Assembly (NCBI GenBank): GCA_013214715.1
Contig: JABSSB010000044.1
Span: 1 to 12,375 of the forward strand
Direction of reading: 5' to 3'
DNA: 12,375 nt
Origin: Paracoccaceae bacterium
GTDB taxonomy: Bacteria > Pseudomonadota > Alphaproteobacteria > Rhodobacterales > Rhodobacteraceae
Every line of letters begins with the position of its first letter. The stretch's first letter is position 1. Position numbers and translations under genes: made by a program. The notes under the pieces are model-generated. The model saw only the letters and a program-made list of their open reading frames with translations, was not told where the DNA came from and did no database searches. Of the stretch, positions 1 to 7,114 are shown piece after piece.

Positions 1-180
1 GGCCAGCGTTTTGAACGCGTCATCCGTCGGGGCAAAGACGGTGAAATTGCTAGGATCGGAAAATGTTGGCACCAACCCTGCCGCGTCCAGGGCGGCGACG
101 AGGATATCGAAACTGCCATTGGTTGCGGCAATATCTGCGATGCTTTGGGCGGCGGGCTCGGTTGACGGTGTGGTGGTCAT
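1..180 (-). CDS. Fasciclin (FAS1) domain protein, N-terminal part, cut by window edge
   Basis: The first 60 codons are visible and read off the left edge with no stop. The protein starts MTTTPSTEPAAQSIADIAAT and contains a FAS1-type segment (residues about 14-60: SIADIAATNGSFDILVAAL, then FTVFAPTDDAF, the conserved H1 box of FAS1 domains). FAS1 proteins are usually secreted or surface adhesion-type proteins, but here the residues after the ATG are polar and no signal peptide is seen. In-frame codons further upstream stay open but offer no ATG. The start at 178-180 is supported by AAAGGA about 7 bases before it. It is transcribed in the same direction as the EamA gene upstream of it, with a 217-base gap that holds a possible terminator. 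The family call is firm; localisation and role cannot be judged from the fragment. Confidence 0.85.
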   Translation of the reverse strand, partial: MTTTPSTEPAAQSIADIAATNGSFDILVAALDAAGLVPTFSDPSNFTVFAPTDDAFKTLA

Positions 181-334
181 GGTCTTGTCCTTTTCAAGGC
201 GTGGTTTCGAGTGCGCGAGGCCGTCCCGAGCCGGGCATCCTCGCAGCAGGTCACATGCCGTGACACAAAGCGCCAACAAGACGATCTCACATACTTGTCA
301 TTGAGCGTGTGCAACCCTATGAAAAAAATAAAAA

Positions 335-367
335 AATACGCAAAAAGTGTGATCCGTTTGCGGATCA
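335..367 (-). terminator. Possible intrinsic terminator after the EamA gene
   Basis: A perfect 7-bp inverted repeat (TGATCCG at 350-356, CGGATCA at 361-367, 4-base loop) lies about 30 bases past the EamA stop codon. Read on the minus strand it is followed, after three bases, by CTTTTTGCGTATTTTTTTA, unusually T-rich for this genome. The stem is short and the T run begins slightly late, so termination is likely but not certain. A regulator-binding palindrome for the downstream fasciclin gene is the alternative. Confidence 0.5.
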
Positions 368-397
368 GCGACGTATCTTAAAATCTGTGTGGCTGGA

Positions 398-1333
398 TTA
401 TCCCTTGGGACCGGCCATTGACCGCGCCTTGCCCGGATCGCGGCCCAGCTGCCGTTCGCGCCAGATCACCACGCCATTGGCCGCCACCACCAGAGCGGCG
501 CCCGCCAGCATCGTCCATGTCGGCACTTCGGCAAACCAGACATAGCCCAGCAGGATCGCAAACAGCATCGATGAGTAATCATATGGCGCCAGCATCGAGG
601 CCGGGGCAAAGCGGAAAGAGGACGTCACCATGATCTGCGCCACACCGCCGCCCAGCCCGGCGAGGATCAGCAGGCCCACAACCTCCCAGCCTGGCCATGT
701 CCAGCCAAAGGGCAACGTGGCCAGAGACAGCAACGTGGCGGTCATCGAAAACCAGAAGACAATCGCGGCGGTGTGGTCGGTTTTCACCAGTTCGCGGATC
801 TGGATTTGCACGAGGCTGCGGCAGAAGGTGGCGATCAGGATCACGATCGCGCCCAAAGCCGCACCATCGGCCCAGCTGCCGCCGCCCAAAGTGGGCAAAA
901 GGATCACGCAGACACCCACCAGCCCCATCGCCACCGCCGAAATACGGATCAGCCGGATGCGTTCGCCCAGCAATGCCGCGGCGAGGATCACGGTGAAAAT
1001 CGGCGCGGCAAAGCCGATGGCCGTGACCTCGGGCAGGGGCAGCAGGCCCAGCCCCCAGAAATTCAGCCCCATCGCCGTGGTGCCCAGCACCCCGCGCCGG
1101 ACATGGCCCCAGGGGTTGGTGACACGGATGCCTTGGCTCAACTCTCCGCGCATGGCGAGCCAGCCAAAGATCACCGGCATCGCAAAAAGTGAGCGGAAGA
1201 ACACCGCCTGCCCAGGGGGGACGGCGTCGGAGGTCGCTTTGATGATCGCGGCCATGAAAACGAAAATCCCGATTGCCGAGGTTTTCAGCACAATCGCCAG
1301 CATCGGGCGATGAGAGATCATGGGGTCGGCCAT
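398..1333 (-). CDS. EamA/DMT-family inner-membrane transporter
   Basis: A 311-residue, strongly hydrophobic protein with about ten membrane segments arranged as two EamA repeats (roughly residues 11-147 and 158-292), the usual size and layout of drug/metabolite transporters. Typical pieces are FFRSLFAMPVIFGWLAMRGE in the first repeat, the GFAAPIFTVILAAALLGERI turn, and DYSSMLFAILLGYVWFAEVP in the second. The C-terminal 25 residues are polar and basic, probably cytoplasmic. The substrate cannot be predicted; family members export amino acids, nucleosides or other metabolites. It lies 48 bases downstream of the HD-domain gene on the same strand and may be the last gene of the aroC transcription unit. 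The start is uncertain: no strong ribosome site precedes the ATG at 1333, and ATGs at residues 5 and 11 are alternatives. Confidence 0.9.
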   Translation of the reverse strand: MADPMISHRPMLAIVLKTSAIGIFVFMAAIIKATSDAVPPGQAVFFRSLFAMPVIFGWLAMRGELSQGIRVTNPWGHVRRGVLGTTAMGLNFWGLGLLPLPEVTAIGFAAPIFTVILAAALLGERIRLIRISAVAMGLVGVCVILLPTLGGGSWADGAALGAIVILIATFCRSLVQIQIRELVKTDHTAAIVFWFSMTATLLSLATLPFGWTWPGWEVVGLLILAGLGGGVAQIMVTSSFRFAPASMLAPYDYSSMLFAILLGYVWFAEVPTWTMLAGAALVVAANGVVIWRERQLGRDPGKARSMAGPKG

Positions 1334-1381
1334 GCGCGGACCCTGCGCCTGCGCGGGGCAAAGTGCAATGGGACGGGTGGG

Positions 1382-2050
1382 TTATTCTGCCGATGGCGCC
1401 CAGTCGGGCGGCAGGGCATGGCCGATTTCGCGCCCAAGCTGACGCAGCACGTCACCCATGAGGGCTGCGCGCTCTTGCGCCAAGGCCCGGCCTTGCGCGG
1501 TGATCATGTCACCCGGCAGCTGCGACAGCTTGCAACGCCAGTGATCCAGCGCAAATTGACGGTCATCCAGTGGACGGTTTTGGGCAAAGGGATCGTCGGG
1601 ATCATACAGCGCGGTGCCCATCGACGCCGAGACCGCAAACCATCGCGCCAGCCCGATCGCGCCCAACGCGTCCAACCGGTCGGCATCGCGCAGGATCGCG
1701 GCCTCGGGCGTTTTGGGGGTGATGCCTGCCGAAAAGCTATGCGCTTCGATCGCGTGCTGCGTGGCCGCGATCGCGGCATCGCCAAGGCCCAGATCGCGCA
1801 GGATTGGCACCGCGCGCTTCGCCGACAGGCGGGCGGCGCGGCTGCGCTCCGGGTCGGTTTTGGGCAGGTTGACCAGATCATGCAGATAGCTGGCCGCCAG
1901 CAGCACGGGCAAGTCCGTGGCGGCATCCGCAAGGCTGCGGGCCGTGGCCCAGACCCGATCCAGATGCGCCAGATCATGGCCCGGATCACTCTGCATTTCC
2001 ATCGCCACCCGCGCACGCAGAGTGGCGCGCAGATCAGCCAATCTGTCCAC
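1382..2050 (-). CDS. HD-domain metal-dependent phosphohydrolase (YedJ-like)
   Basis: A soluble protein of about 222 residues with an HD superfamily fold: HDLAHLDRVWATA (His about 25/29), then SYLHDLVN (the HD pair, about residues 57-58) and DADRLDALGAIG, which supplies the last metal-binding Asp. These are the elements of the two-metal phosphohydrolase site; the spacing resembles E. coli YedJ-type proteins, whose substrate is not well defined. The longest reading frame opens at 2113, but its first 20 or so residues are only the shifted reading of aroC and look unnatural. I prefer the GTG at 2050, which overlaps the end of aroC by 17 bases; a TTG at 2041 or the ATG at residue 18 are possible. 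The overlap implies translational coupling to aroC. Family confident, start uncertain. Confidence 0.8.
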   Translation of the reverse strand: MDRLADLRATLRARVAMEMQSDPGHDLAHLDRVWATARSLADAATDLPVLLAASYLHDLVNLPKTDPERSRAARLSAKRAVPILRDLGLGDAAIAATQHAIEAHSFSAGITPKTPEAAILRDADRLDALGAIGLARWFAVSASMGTALYDPDDPFAQNRPLDDRQFALDHWRCKLSQLPGDMITAQGRALAQERAALMGDVLRQLGREIGHALPPDWAPSAE

Positions 2051-3146
2051 GGGTTTCGCCCACCGCGCCGCCGACCTGACCGCGATGCAGCAGGATGTGA
2101 TCGAGCAGCACACAGGCCATCATCGCCTCGCCCACCGGGACGGCGCGGATGCCAACGCAGGGGTCGTGGCGGCCCTTGGTGATGATCTCGGCCGCGTCGC
2201 CGGATTTGGTGATCGTGCGGCGCGGGGTCAGGATGGAGGAGGTCGGCTTGACCGCAAAGCGCACCACAACCTCTTGCCCGGTGGAAATCCCGCCAAGGAT
2301 ACCGCCCGCGTGGTTCGACGAATAGTCCGGCCCGTCGGGGCCCATCGTGATCTCATCGGCATTGGCCGTGCCGGTCAGCGCGGCTGAGGCCATGCCGTCG
2401 CCAATCTCAACGCCTTTCACGGCATTGATCGACATCATCGCCGCCGCCAGATCGGTGTCGAGCTTGCCATAGATCGGCGCACCAAGGCCCGCGGGCACAT
2501 TGCGCGCGACCACTTCGATCACCGCGCCCACGCTTTCGCCGGATTTGCGCAGCCCGTCGAGATAGGTGGCCCAGTCGTCGGCCGCCGTTGCGTCGGGCAC
2601 CCAGAAGGGGTTACGCTCGACCTCTTCGGCATCAAACCTCGAACGGTCGATCTGATGCGGGCCCATCTGAACCATATAGCCTTGGATTTCGATCTGCGGG
2701 GCCAAGGCGGTCAGCGCGGCGCGGGCCACGCCACCTGCGGCCACGCGCGCCGCGGTCTCGCGCGCCGAGGATCGCCCGCCGCCGCGATAATCGCGGATGC
2801 CGTATTTCTGCCAATAGGTGATATCGGCATGGCCGGGGCGGAATTTCTCCATGATCTCGGAATAATCCTTGGAGCGCTGATCGGTGTTTTCGATCATCAG
2901 CTGCAAGGACGTACCGGTGGTCTGGCCGTCGAACACGCCGGACAGGATTTTCACCTCATCCGGTTCGCGGCGCTGGGTGGTGTATTTGTTTTGGCCGGGC
3001 TTGCGCCGGTCAAGCCAATGCTGGATCGCCGCCGCATCCACCGGCACGCCGGGGGGCACGCCATCAACCGTCGCGCCAAGCGCGGGCCCATGGCTTTCGC
3101 CCCAGGTGGTGACGCGGAAGATATGGCCGAAGCTGTTGATGGACAT
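2034..3146 (-). CDS. aroC: Chorismate synthase
   Basis: Chorismate synthase converts 5-enolpyruvylshikimate 3-phosphate to chorismate in the cytoplasm, the last shared step of aromatic amino acid and folate synthesis, using reduced FMN. The 370-residue product fits the family length (about 360). Visible signatures: TWGESHGPALGATVDG at the start, KPGQNKYTTQRREPDEVKI, RPGHADITYWQKYGIRDYRG followed by GGRSSARETAARVAAG, NHAGGILGGISTGQ, and RHDPCVGIRAVPVGEAM near the end. AAGGAG sits about 9 bases before the ATG and settles the start. The 3' end overlaps the HD-domain gene. It appears to be the first gene of a minus-strand unit whose promoter must lie within the 3147-3400 region; I could not fix a convincing one. 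Nothing is missing or unusual. Confidence 0.98.
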   Translation of the reverse strand: MSINSFGHIFRVTTWGESHGPALGATVDGVPPGVPVDAAAIQHWLDRRKPGQNKYTTQRREPDEVKILSGVFDGQTTGTSLQLMIENTDQRSKDYSEIMEKFRPGHADITYWQKYGIRDYRGGGRSSARETAARVAAGGVARAALTALAPQIEIQGYMVQMGPHQIDRSRFDAEEVERNPFWVPDATAADDWATYLDGLRKSGESVGAVIEVVARNVPAGLGAPIYGKLDTDLAAAMMSINAVKGVEIGDGMASAALTGTANADEITMGPDGPDYSSNHAGGILGGISTGQEVVVRFAVKPTSSILTPRRTITKSGDAAEIITKGRHDPCVGIRAVPVGEAMMACVLLDHILLHRGQVGGAVGETRGQIG

Positions 3147-3213
3147 CGCGATCTCTCCTTACCTGTCCCGAATAGACCCGGGCAGGGGAAAGGTTCAAGC
3201 GAATAGGCAGGGG

Positions 3214-3241
3214 GCGGGGTGGACAAAAATGCCCACCCCGC
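3214..3241. repeat. GC-rich perfect inverted repeat upstream of aroC
   Basis: Nine-base arms GCGGGGTGG and CCACCCCGC are separated by ACAAAAATGC. There is no T tract on either side, so it is not a normal terminator. It lies 67 bases upstream of the aroC start and could be an operator or a leader hairpin, but nothing decides this. Confidence 0.45.
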
Positions 3242-3621
3242 AGAGGAGTGCAGGCCCCGTGGGCTGCGCCTGGTGCCAGGCCGGTGATCTGCCGGCTGTC
3301 TCAGGCGGTCTTCGCTTGGATGGGCCTTGATGCGGCGCCGTGTCGGAAGGTGGACGGTGTGGGACCCGCCAGATCATATATGCTCTGCTCCGGCGGAGGA
3401 CGCCGCCAGGCCGGTTTCATGGGATTTGGCCGGGGGTTTATCCGGCCTGTTGCAACGCGGTGCAAGATGCCGGGTTTTGGTTAAGAACCCGTGAGGCCAG
3501 CGTGCGGTGGGGTTAACGAGCGCAACGGACGGCCGGTGCCAGCCCCGGGGATGCGCAGCGACGCCGCGCAGCGGCAGAAACGTTCTGGGGGAGCGTTTCA
3601 ACAGAGCAGGGCCAGAATGAC

Positions 3622-3657
3622 CCGGGCGCTGACCGGGCGCTCCTTCGGAACGCCCGG
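3622..3657 (+). repeat. Stem-loop with duplicated arm in thi upstream region
   Basis: CCGGGCGCT occurs twice in direct orientation (3622-3630 and 3633-3641). The second copy forms a stem with CGCCCGG at 3651-3657, continued after one mismatch by TCC/GGA around a TTC loop. The first copy could compete for the same right arm, so two alternative stems are possible. There is no T tract. Function unknown. Confidence 0.5.
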
Positions 3658-3736
3658 CAACCAAGACTTTGCCACTCGCAAAGGGTCGGGTGATGGCGGA
3701 CACTGGCCTGTTGCCCATTTTGATGTGCGTGACCCA

Positions 3737-3765
3737 TTGCCAATCCCCGCACCCCGCCCTAATGT
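3737..3765 (+). promoter_or_regulatory. Candidate sigma-70-type promoter for the thi operon
   Basis: TTGCCA (3737-3742) and TAATGT (3760-3765) are 17 bases apart. The -35 element differs from TTGACA at one base; the -10 is a weak match. A start about 7 bases downstream would fall at about 3772, at the 5' edge of the riboswitch P1 stem, which is where a leader should begin. The match is moderate and the position is the main argument. Confidence 0.35.
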
Positions 3766-3768
3766 CCG

Positions 3769-3861
3769 CCGCACCTCGGGGTGCCCAGACAGGGCTGAGA
3801 TGCAGCACGCGAACCCGTTGAACCTGAACCGGCTAACACCGGCGGAGGGAAGGTCTTGCGG
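3769..3861 (+). ncRNA. TPP riboswitch (THI element)
   Basis: The leader carries the conserved thiamine pyrophosphate aptamer: TCGGGGTGCCC (3776-3786), GGGCTGAGATG (3792-3802), ACCCGTTGAACCTGAACCGG (3813-3832), CTAACACCGGCGGAGGGAAGG (split over 3833-3853). P1 is formed by CCGCACCT (3769-3776) with AGGT (3851-3854) and GCGG (3858-3861), with a three-base bulge. The bases that hold the pyrimidine ring (CUGAGA) and the pyrophosphate-binding region are intact. It stands 50 bases before thiB and so should repress the thiamine importer when intracellular TPP is high. The downstream sequence suggests control of translation rather than termination. Confidence 0.97.
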
Positions 3862-3874
3862 GCAGATCCTGTCC

Positions 3875-3910
3875 GGCATCCCCAACCTCGCGCCGCAAAA
3901 GGAGGATGCC
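3875..3910 (+). promoter_or_regulatory. Riboswitch expression platform: stem covering the thiB ribosome site
   Basis: GGCATCC (3875-3881) is perfectly complementary to GGATGCC (3904-3910), the seven bases directly before the thiB ATG at 3911. The ribosome site AAAAGGAGG (3897-3905) would lie partly in the stem and partly in its loop, with CCTC (3886-3889) able to pair with GAGG as well. There is no T tract after it, which argues against transcription termination. GATGC inside the aptamer (3798-3802) could pair with GCATC (3876-3880) when TPP is absent; that switch partner is only a suggestion. Confidence 0.6.
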
Positions 3911-4891
3911 ATGAGACATCTTGCCATTTCTGCGGGCCTCATTGCTTGCGCCATCCCGGCGCTGGCGCAAGACAAGCCCGAACTGACCGTCTACACCTAT
4001 GACAGTTTCGTCACCGACTGGGGCCCCGGCCCGGCGGTGAAAGAGGCGTTTGAGGCGACCTGCGACTGCACATTGAATTTCGTCGCAGCAGGCGACGGCG
4101 CGGCGCTTCTGTCGCGGATCAAGCTGGAAGGCGCGCGGTCCGACGCGGATGTGGTGCTGGGCATCGACACCAACCTGATCGCCGAAGCTGCGGCCACCGG
4201 CCTGTTTGCCGAACATTCTGTCTCGGCCGATTACACCATCCCGCTGGGGTGGAATGACACGCGCTTTGTACCTTATGACTGGGGCTTCTTTGCCTTCGTG
4301 CATGATACCGATTTCCCGCCGCCGGGCAGCTTTACAGCGCTGGCCAACTCTGACGCCAAAATCGTGATCCAAGACCCGCGCAGCTCAACCCCCGGTCTGG
4401 GCCTGCTGATGTGGATCAAAGCGGCCTATGGTGATGAGGCCGCGAAAATCTGGGACGGGCTGGCTGACAATATCGTCACCGTCACCCCCGGCTGGTCCGA
4501 GGCGTATGGCCTGTTCCTTGAAGGTGAGGCCGATATGGTGCTGAGCTACACGACCTCGCCCGCCTATCACATCATCGCCGAAGAGGACATGTCCAAGGCC
4601 GCTGCGACCTTTGTCGAAGGCCATTACATGCAGATCGAGGTGGCCGGAAAGCTCGCCGCGACGGATCAACCCGAGCTGGCAGATGCCTTCCTGAACTTCA
4701 TGGTCACGGACGGGTTCCAGTCGGTGATCCCGACCACAAACTGGATGTATCCCGCCGTGATTCCCGAAGGCGGCCTGCCCGATGGGTTCGCGGATTTTGA
4801 ACCGATCAAGGCGTTGATCCTCGACCCGCAAAAAGCGCGGGACATCCGCGATGACGCGCTGGCCGAATGGCAGGACGCGCTGAGCCGGTAA
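3911..4891 (+). CDS. thiB: Thiamine/TPP ABC transporter, periplasmic binding protein
   Basis: The 326-residue product binds thiamine, thiamine phosphate and TPP in the periplasm and hands them to ThiPQ. Residues 1-19 form a signal peptide (MRHLAISAGLIACAIPALA, cleavage before QDKPE). The mature protein begins with ELTVYTYDSFVTDWGPGPAVK, and the run TPGWSEAYGLFLEGEADMVL then SYTTSPAYHIIAEE, GHYMQIEVAG and PTTNWMYPA are close to E. coli ThiB, including the Trp and Tyr residues that stack on the ligand. The frame is open back to 3491, but the ATG at 3911 has AAAAGGAGG five bases before it, a signal peptide directly after it, and lies downstream of the riboswitch, so the longer version is wrong. 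The 3' end overlaps thiP by 25 bases. Confidence 0.97.
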   Translation: MRHLAISAGLIACAIPALAQDKPELTVYTYDSFVTDWGPGPAVKEAFEATCDCTLNFVAAGDGAALLSRIKLEGARSDADVVLGIDTNLIAEAAATGLFAEHSVSADYTIPLGWNDTRFVPYDWGFFAFVHDTDFPPPGSFTALANSDAKIVIQDPRSSTPGLGLLMWIKAAYGDEAAKIWDGLADNIVTVTPGWSEAYGLFLEGEADMVLSYTTSPAYHIIAEEDMSKAAATFVEGHYMQIEVAGKLAATDQPELADAFLNFMVTDGFQSVIPTTNWMYPAVIPEGGLPDGFADFEPIKALILDPQKARDIRDDALAEWQDALSR

Positions 4892-6420
4892 GCCCGCGCG
4901 CGGGCTATGGCGCGGCGGCGCTGGTCGCCGCGCTGATCCTTGTGACGCTGGGCGCGGTGGTCCTGCGGGCCGACGCCCCCGGTGCGTTGGGCCGGGCCGA
5001 TTGGGCCGCGATCCGCTTTACGCTGCTGCAGGCGGCGCTGTCGGCGGCGCTGTCGGTGCTGCTGGCGATCCCGGTGGCCCGCGCCTTGGCGCGGCGCGAC
5101 TTTGTCGGGCGTGCGGCGCTGATCACCCTGCTAGGCGCGCCATTCATCCTGCCGGTGATCGTCGCGGTTCTGGGTTTGCTGTCGGTCTTTGGCCGGGCGG
5201 GTTGGGTGTCGGGCCTGTTGGGGGTGCTGGGGCTTGAGCCGATCCATGTCTATGGCCTGCACGGCGTTGTGCTGGCGCATGTGTTTTTCAATCTGCCACT
5301 GGCCACGCGGCTGATCCTGCAAGGCTGGCAGGACATCCCCGGAGAGCAATATAGATTGGCCGCGCAGCTTGGTGCAGGTCCGGGGGTGACGCAACGCCTG
5401 CTGGAATGGCCCATGCTGCGCCGAGTGGTGCCCGGTGCGCTGGCCATTATCTTTGCGATTTGCCTGACCAGCTTTGCCGTAGCGCTGACGCTGGGCGGCG
5501 GGCCGCGGGCGACGACGATTGAACTGGCGATCTATCAGGCCTTTCGATTTGATTTCGACCTGAACAAGGCCGCCCTTCTGGCCTGTGTGCAGATCGTGCT
5601 GACCGGCGCGGCGGCTCTGGTCGCGCTGCGGGTGGAGCCCGAAGGCGGGCTGGCCCGCGCCGGGCTGGGCCGCCCCGCGCAGCGGTGGGATAGTGGCGGG
5701 CTGCTGCTGCAGGATGCAGCGGTAATCACACTTGCGGCTTTGTTCCTGATCCTGCCTTTGCTGGCGATCGTGATGGATGGGCTAGCCGGGCTTTGGCCGC
5801 TGCCGCCGGGGCTGTTCGGGGCGGCAGTGACCTCGGTTCTGGTGGCGCTGCTGTCCACCGGTGTCTTGCTGGCCCTGGCCTTGCCCATTTCCGTTGCCGC
5901 CGCGCAGCCGGGGTGCAGCTGGTTGGAGGGTGCGGGCCTTCTGGGATTGGCGGTGTCGCCCTTGGTGATCGGCACAGGGCTCTTCATCCTGTTGAACCCG
6001 GTCGTGAACCCGGCCGCTTTGGCGGTGCCGGTCACGGCCTGTGTGAATGCGGTGATGGCACTGCCTTTTGCTCTGCGCATCCTTGTCCCGCGTGCGCGGC
6101 AGTTGCGCGCCGCCCATGCAAGGCTGGCGCTGAGCCTGAATATGCAGGGCTGGCCGATGTGGCGGTATGTGCTGCTGCCCCGGATGCGCCCACAGATCGG
6201 GTTTTCCGCCGGGCTGACGGCGGCCCTGTCGATGGGCGATCTGGGGGTGATCACCTTGTTCGCCGATCCACAAATGGCCACGCTGCCGCTGTTTGTCTTC
6301 CGCCTTATGGGCGCCTATCAGATGCAAAGCGCCGCAGGCGTCGCGCTGATCCTGCTGGCTTTGTCGGTGGCGCTGTTTTGGTTTTTTGATCAGGGGGGAC
6401 GCCGCCATGCTGGTGCTTGA
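4867..6420 (+). CDS. thiP: Thiamine/TPP ABC transporter, permease
   Basis: A 517-residue inner-membrane protein made of two fused permease halves of about six membrane segments each, the ThiP layout (E. coli about 536 residues). Each half has an EAA-type loop that contacts the ATPase: EQYRLAAQLGAGPGVTQRLL (about residue 160) and ARLALSLNMQGWPMWRYVLL (about 420), each ending in a Pro/Arg-rich turn. The end AGVALILLALSVALFWFFDQ is typical of the family. The ATG at 4867 lies inside the last codons of thiB and no later ATG fits the first membrane segment, so the two genes are probably coupled in translation. The 3' end overlaps thiQ by 14 bases. Confidence 0.95.
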   Translation: MAGRAEPVSPRAGYGAAALVAALILVTLGAVVLRADAPGALGRADWAAIRFTLLQAALSAALSVLLAIPVARALARRDFVGRAALITLLGAPFILPVIVAVLGLLSVFGRAGWVSGLLGVLGLEPIHVYGLHGVVLAHVFFNLPLATRLILQGWQDIPGEQYRLAAQLGAGPGVTQRLLEWPMLRRVVPGALAIIFAICLTSFAVALTLGGGPRATTIELAIYQAFRFDFDLNKAALLACVQIVLTGAAALVALRVEPEGGLARAGLGRPAQRWDSGGLLLQDAAVITLAALFLILPLLAIVMDGLAGLWPLPPGLFGAAVTSVLVALLSTGVLLALALPISVAAAQPGCSWLEGAGLLGLAVSPLVIGTGLFILLNPVVNPAALAVPVTACVNAVMALPFALRILVPRARQLRAAHARLALSLNMQGWPMWRYVLLPRMRPQIGFSAGLTAALSMGDLGVITLFADPQMATLPLFVFRLMGAYQMQSAAGVALILLALSVALFWFFDQGGRRHAGA

Positions 6421-7099
6421 CGGGCTGCGGCTGACACGCGGGACTTTCGCATTGCAGGCCGATCTGACGGTGCAAACGGGCGCGCGGGTGGCGGTGATGG
6501 GGCCGTCCGGGGCGGGCAAATCCACATTGATCGAGGCGATTGCCGGGTTCACCGATGTCACAGACGGGCGCATCCTGTGGGACTCTCATGATTTGACCCA
6601 CGCCGCTCCCGGCGCGCGACCGGTGGCGATGCTGTTTCAGGATGGCAACCTGTTCCCGCATTTGAGCGTGGCACAGAATATCGGGCTGGGGCTGCGCCCG
6701 GTGCTGAAACTGACCGGGGCCGAGCAGAGCCGCGTGGCGCAGGCTTTGGCGCGTGTCGGACTGGACGGCATGGGCGCACGCCTGCCAGCCGAGCTGTCGG
6801 GCGGGCAGGCCAGCCGCGCCGCGCTGGCGCGGGTGCTGGTGCAGGACCGTCCGATCCTGCTGCTGGATGAACCCTTTGCTGCGCTGGGCCCCGCCCTGAA
6901 GGCCGAGATGCTCGATCTGGTCCGCGATCTGAGCCTTGAGACGGGTGCCACCCTTCTGATGATAACGCATGATCCCAGCGATGCCCGCCGCATGGCCGAC
7001 CAGGTGATCCTTGTGGCCGAGGGGCAGGCCCATCCGCCCACCGAGACCGCGCCGCTGCTGGACAATCCTCCGCCCGCGCTGCAAGCCTATCTGGGTTAG
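6407..7099 (+). CDS. thiQ: Thiamine/TPP ABC transporter, ATP-binding protein
   Basis: The 230-residue ATPase powers thiamine import with ThiP. All nucleotide-binding motifs are present: Walker A GPSGAGKST (residues about 34-42), Q-loop MLFQDGNLFPHL, signature LSGGQASRAALARVL (about 130), Walker B PILLLDEPFAAL, and the switch His in LLMITHDPSDA. The length matches E. coli ThiQ (232). A longer frame opens at 6386, but the ATG at 6407 has GGGGGGA 8 bases before it and begins with the family's usual MLxLDGLRL, so I take that start. It overlaps thiP by 14 bases and is followed after 15 bases by the PaiB-like gene. Confidence 0.96.
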   Translation: MLVLDGLRLTRGTFALQADLTVQTGARVAVMGPSGAGKSTLIEAIAGFTDVTDGRILWDSHDLTHAAPGARPVAMLFQDGNLFPHLSVAQNIGLGLRPVLKLTGAEQSRVAQALARVGLDGMGARLPAELSGGQASRAALARVLVQDRPILLLDEPFAALGPALKAEMLDLVRDLSLETGATLLMITHDPSDARRMADQVILVAEGQAHPPTETAPLLDNPPPALQAYLG

Positions 7100-7114
7100 T
7101 CCGGAGGACCACCC

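Larger units (their letters stand above)
3147..3768. other. Hairpin-rich intergenic region between aroC and the thi leader
   Basis: About 620 bases between the divergent aroC gene and the TPP riboswitch. Reading frames are open on both strands here because of the GC content, but their products look random and none has a ribosome site or family character. The stretch contains many inverted repeats: GCGGGGTGG/CCACCCCGC (3214-3222/3233-3241), AGGCCGG/CCGGCCT (3408-3414/3442-3448), GAAACG/CGTTTC (3577-3582/3594-3599), CCGGGCG/CGCCCGG (3633-3639/3651-3657) and CTTTGC/GCAAAG (3667-3672/3678-3683). It should also contain the aroC promoter. I did not recognise RNase P, tmRNA, SRP RNA or a tRNA. Confidence 0.6.

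Noticed and set aside
1310..2182. Plus-strand 290-residue open frame
   Set aside because: It is antisense to the HD-domain gene and the aroC end; its Gln/Arg-rich composition is that of a shadow frame.
3214..3241. GC-rich hairpin as a rho-independent terminator
   Set aside because: No T tract follows on either strand and no gene ends nearby.
3374..3808. Minus-strand 144-residue open frame between aroC and thiB
   Set aside because: It runs antisense through the riboswitch, is rich in Arg, Pro and His as shifted GC-rich frames are, and has no recognisable domain.
3491..3910. 140-codon in-frame extension upstream of thiB
   Set aside because: It reads through the TPP riboswitch, would bury the signal peptide in the middle of the protein and has no family character; the frame is open by chance in GC-rich DNA.
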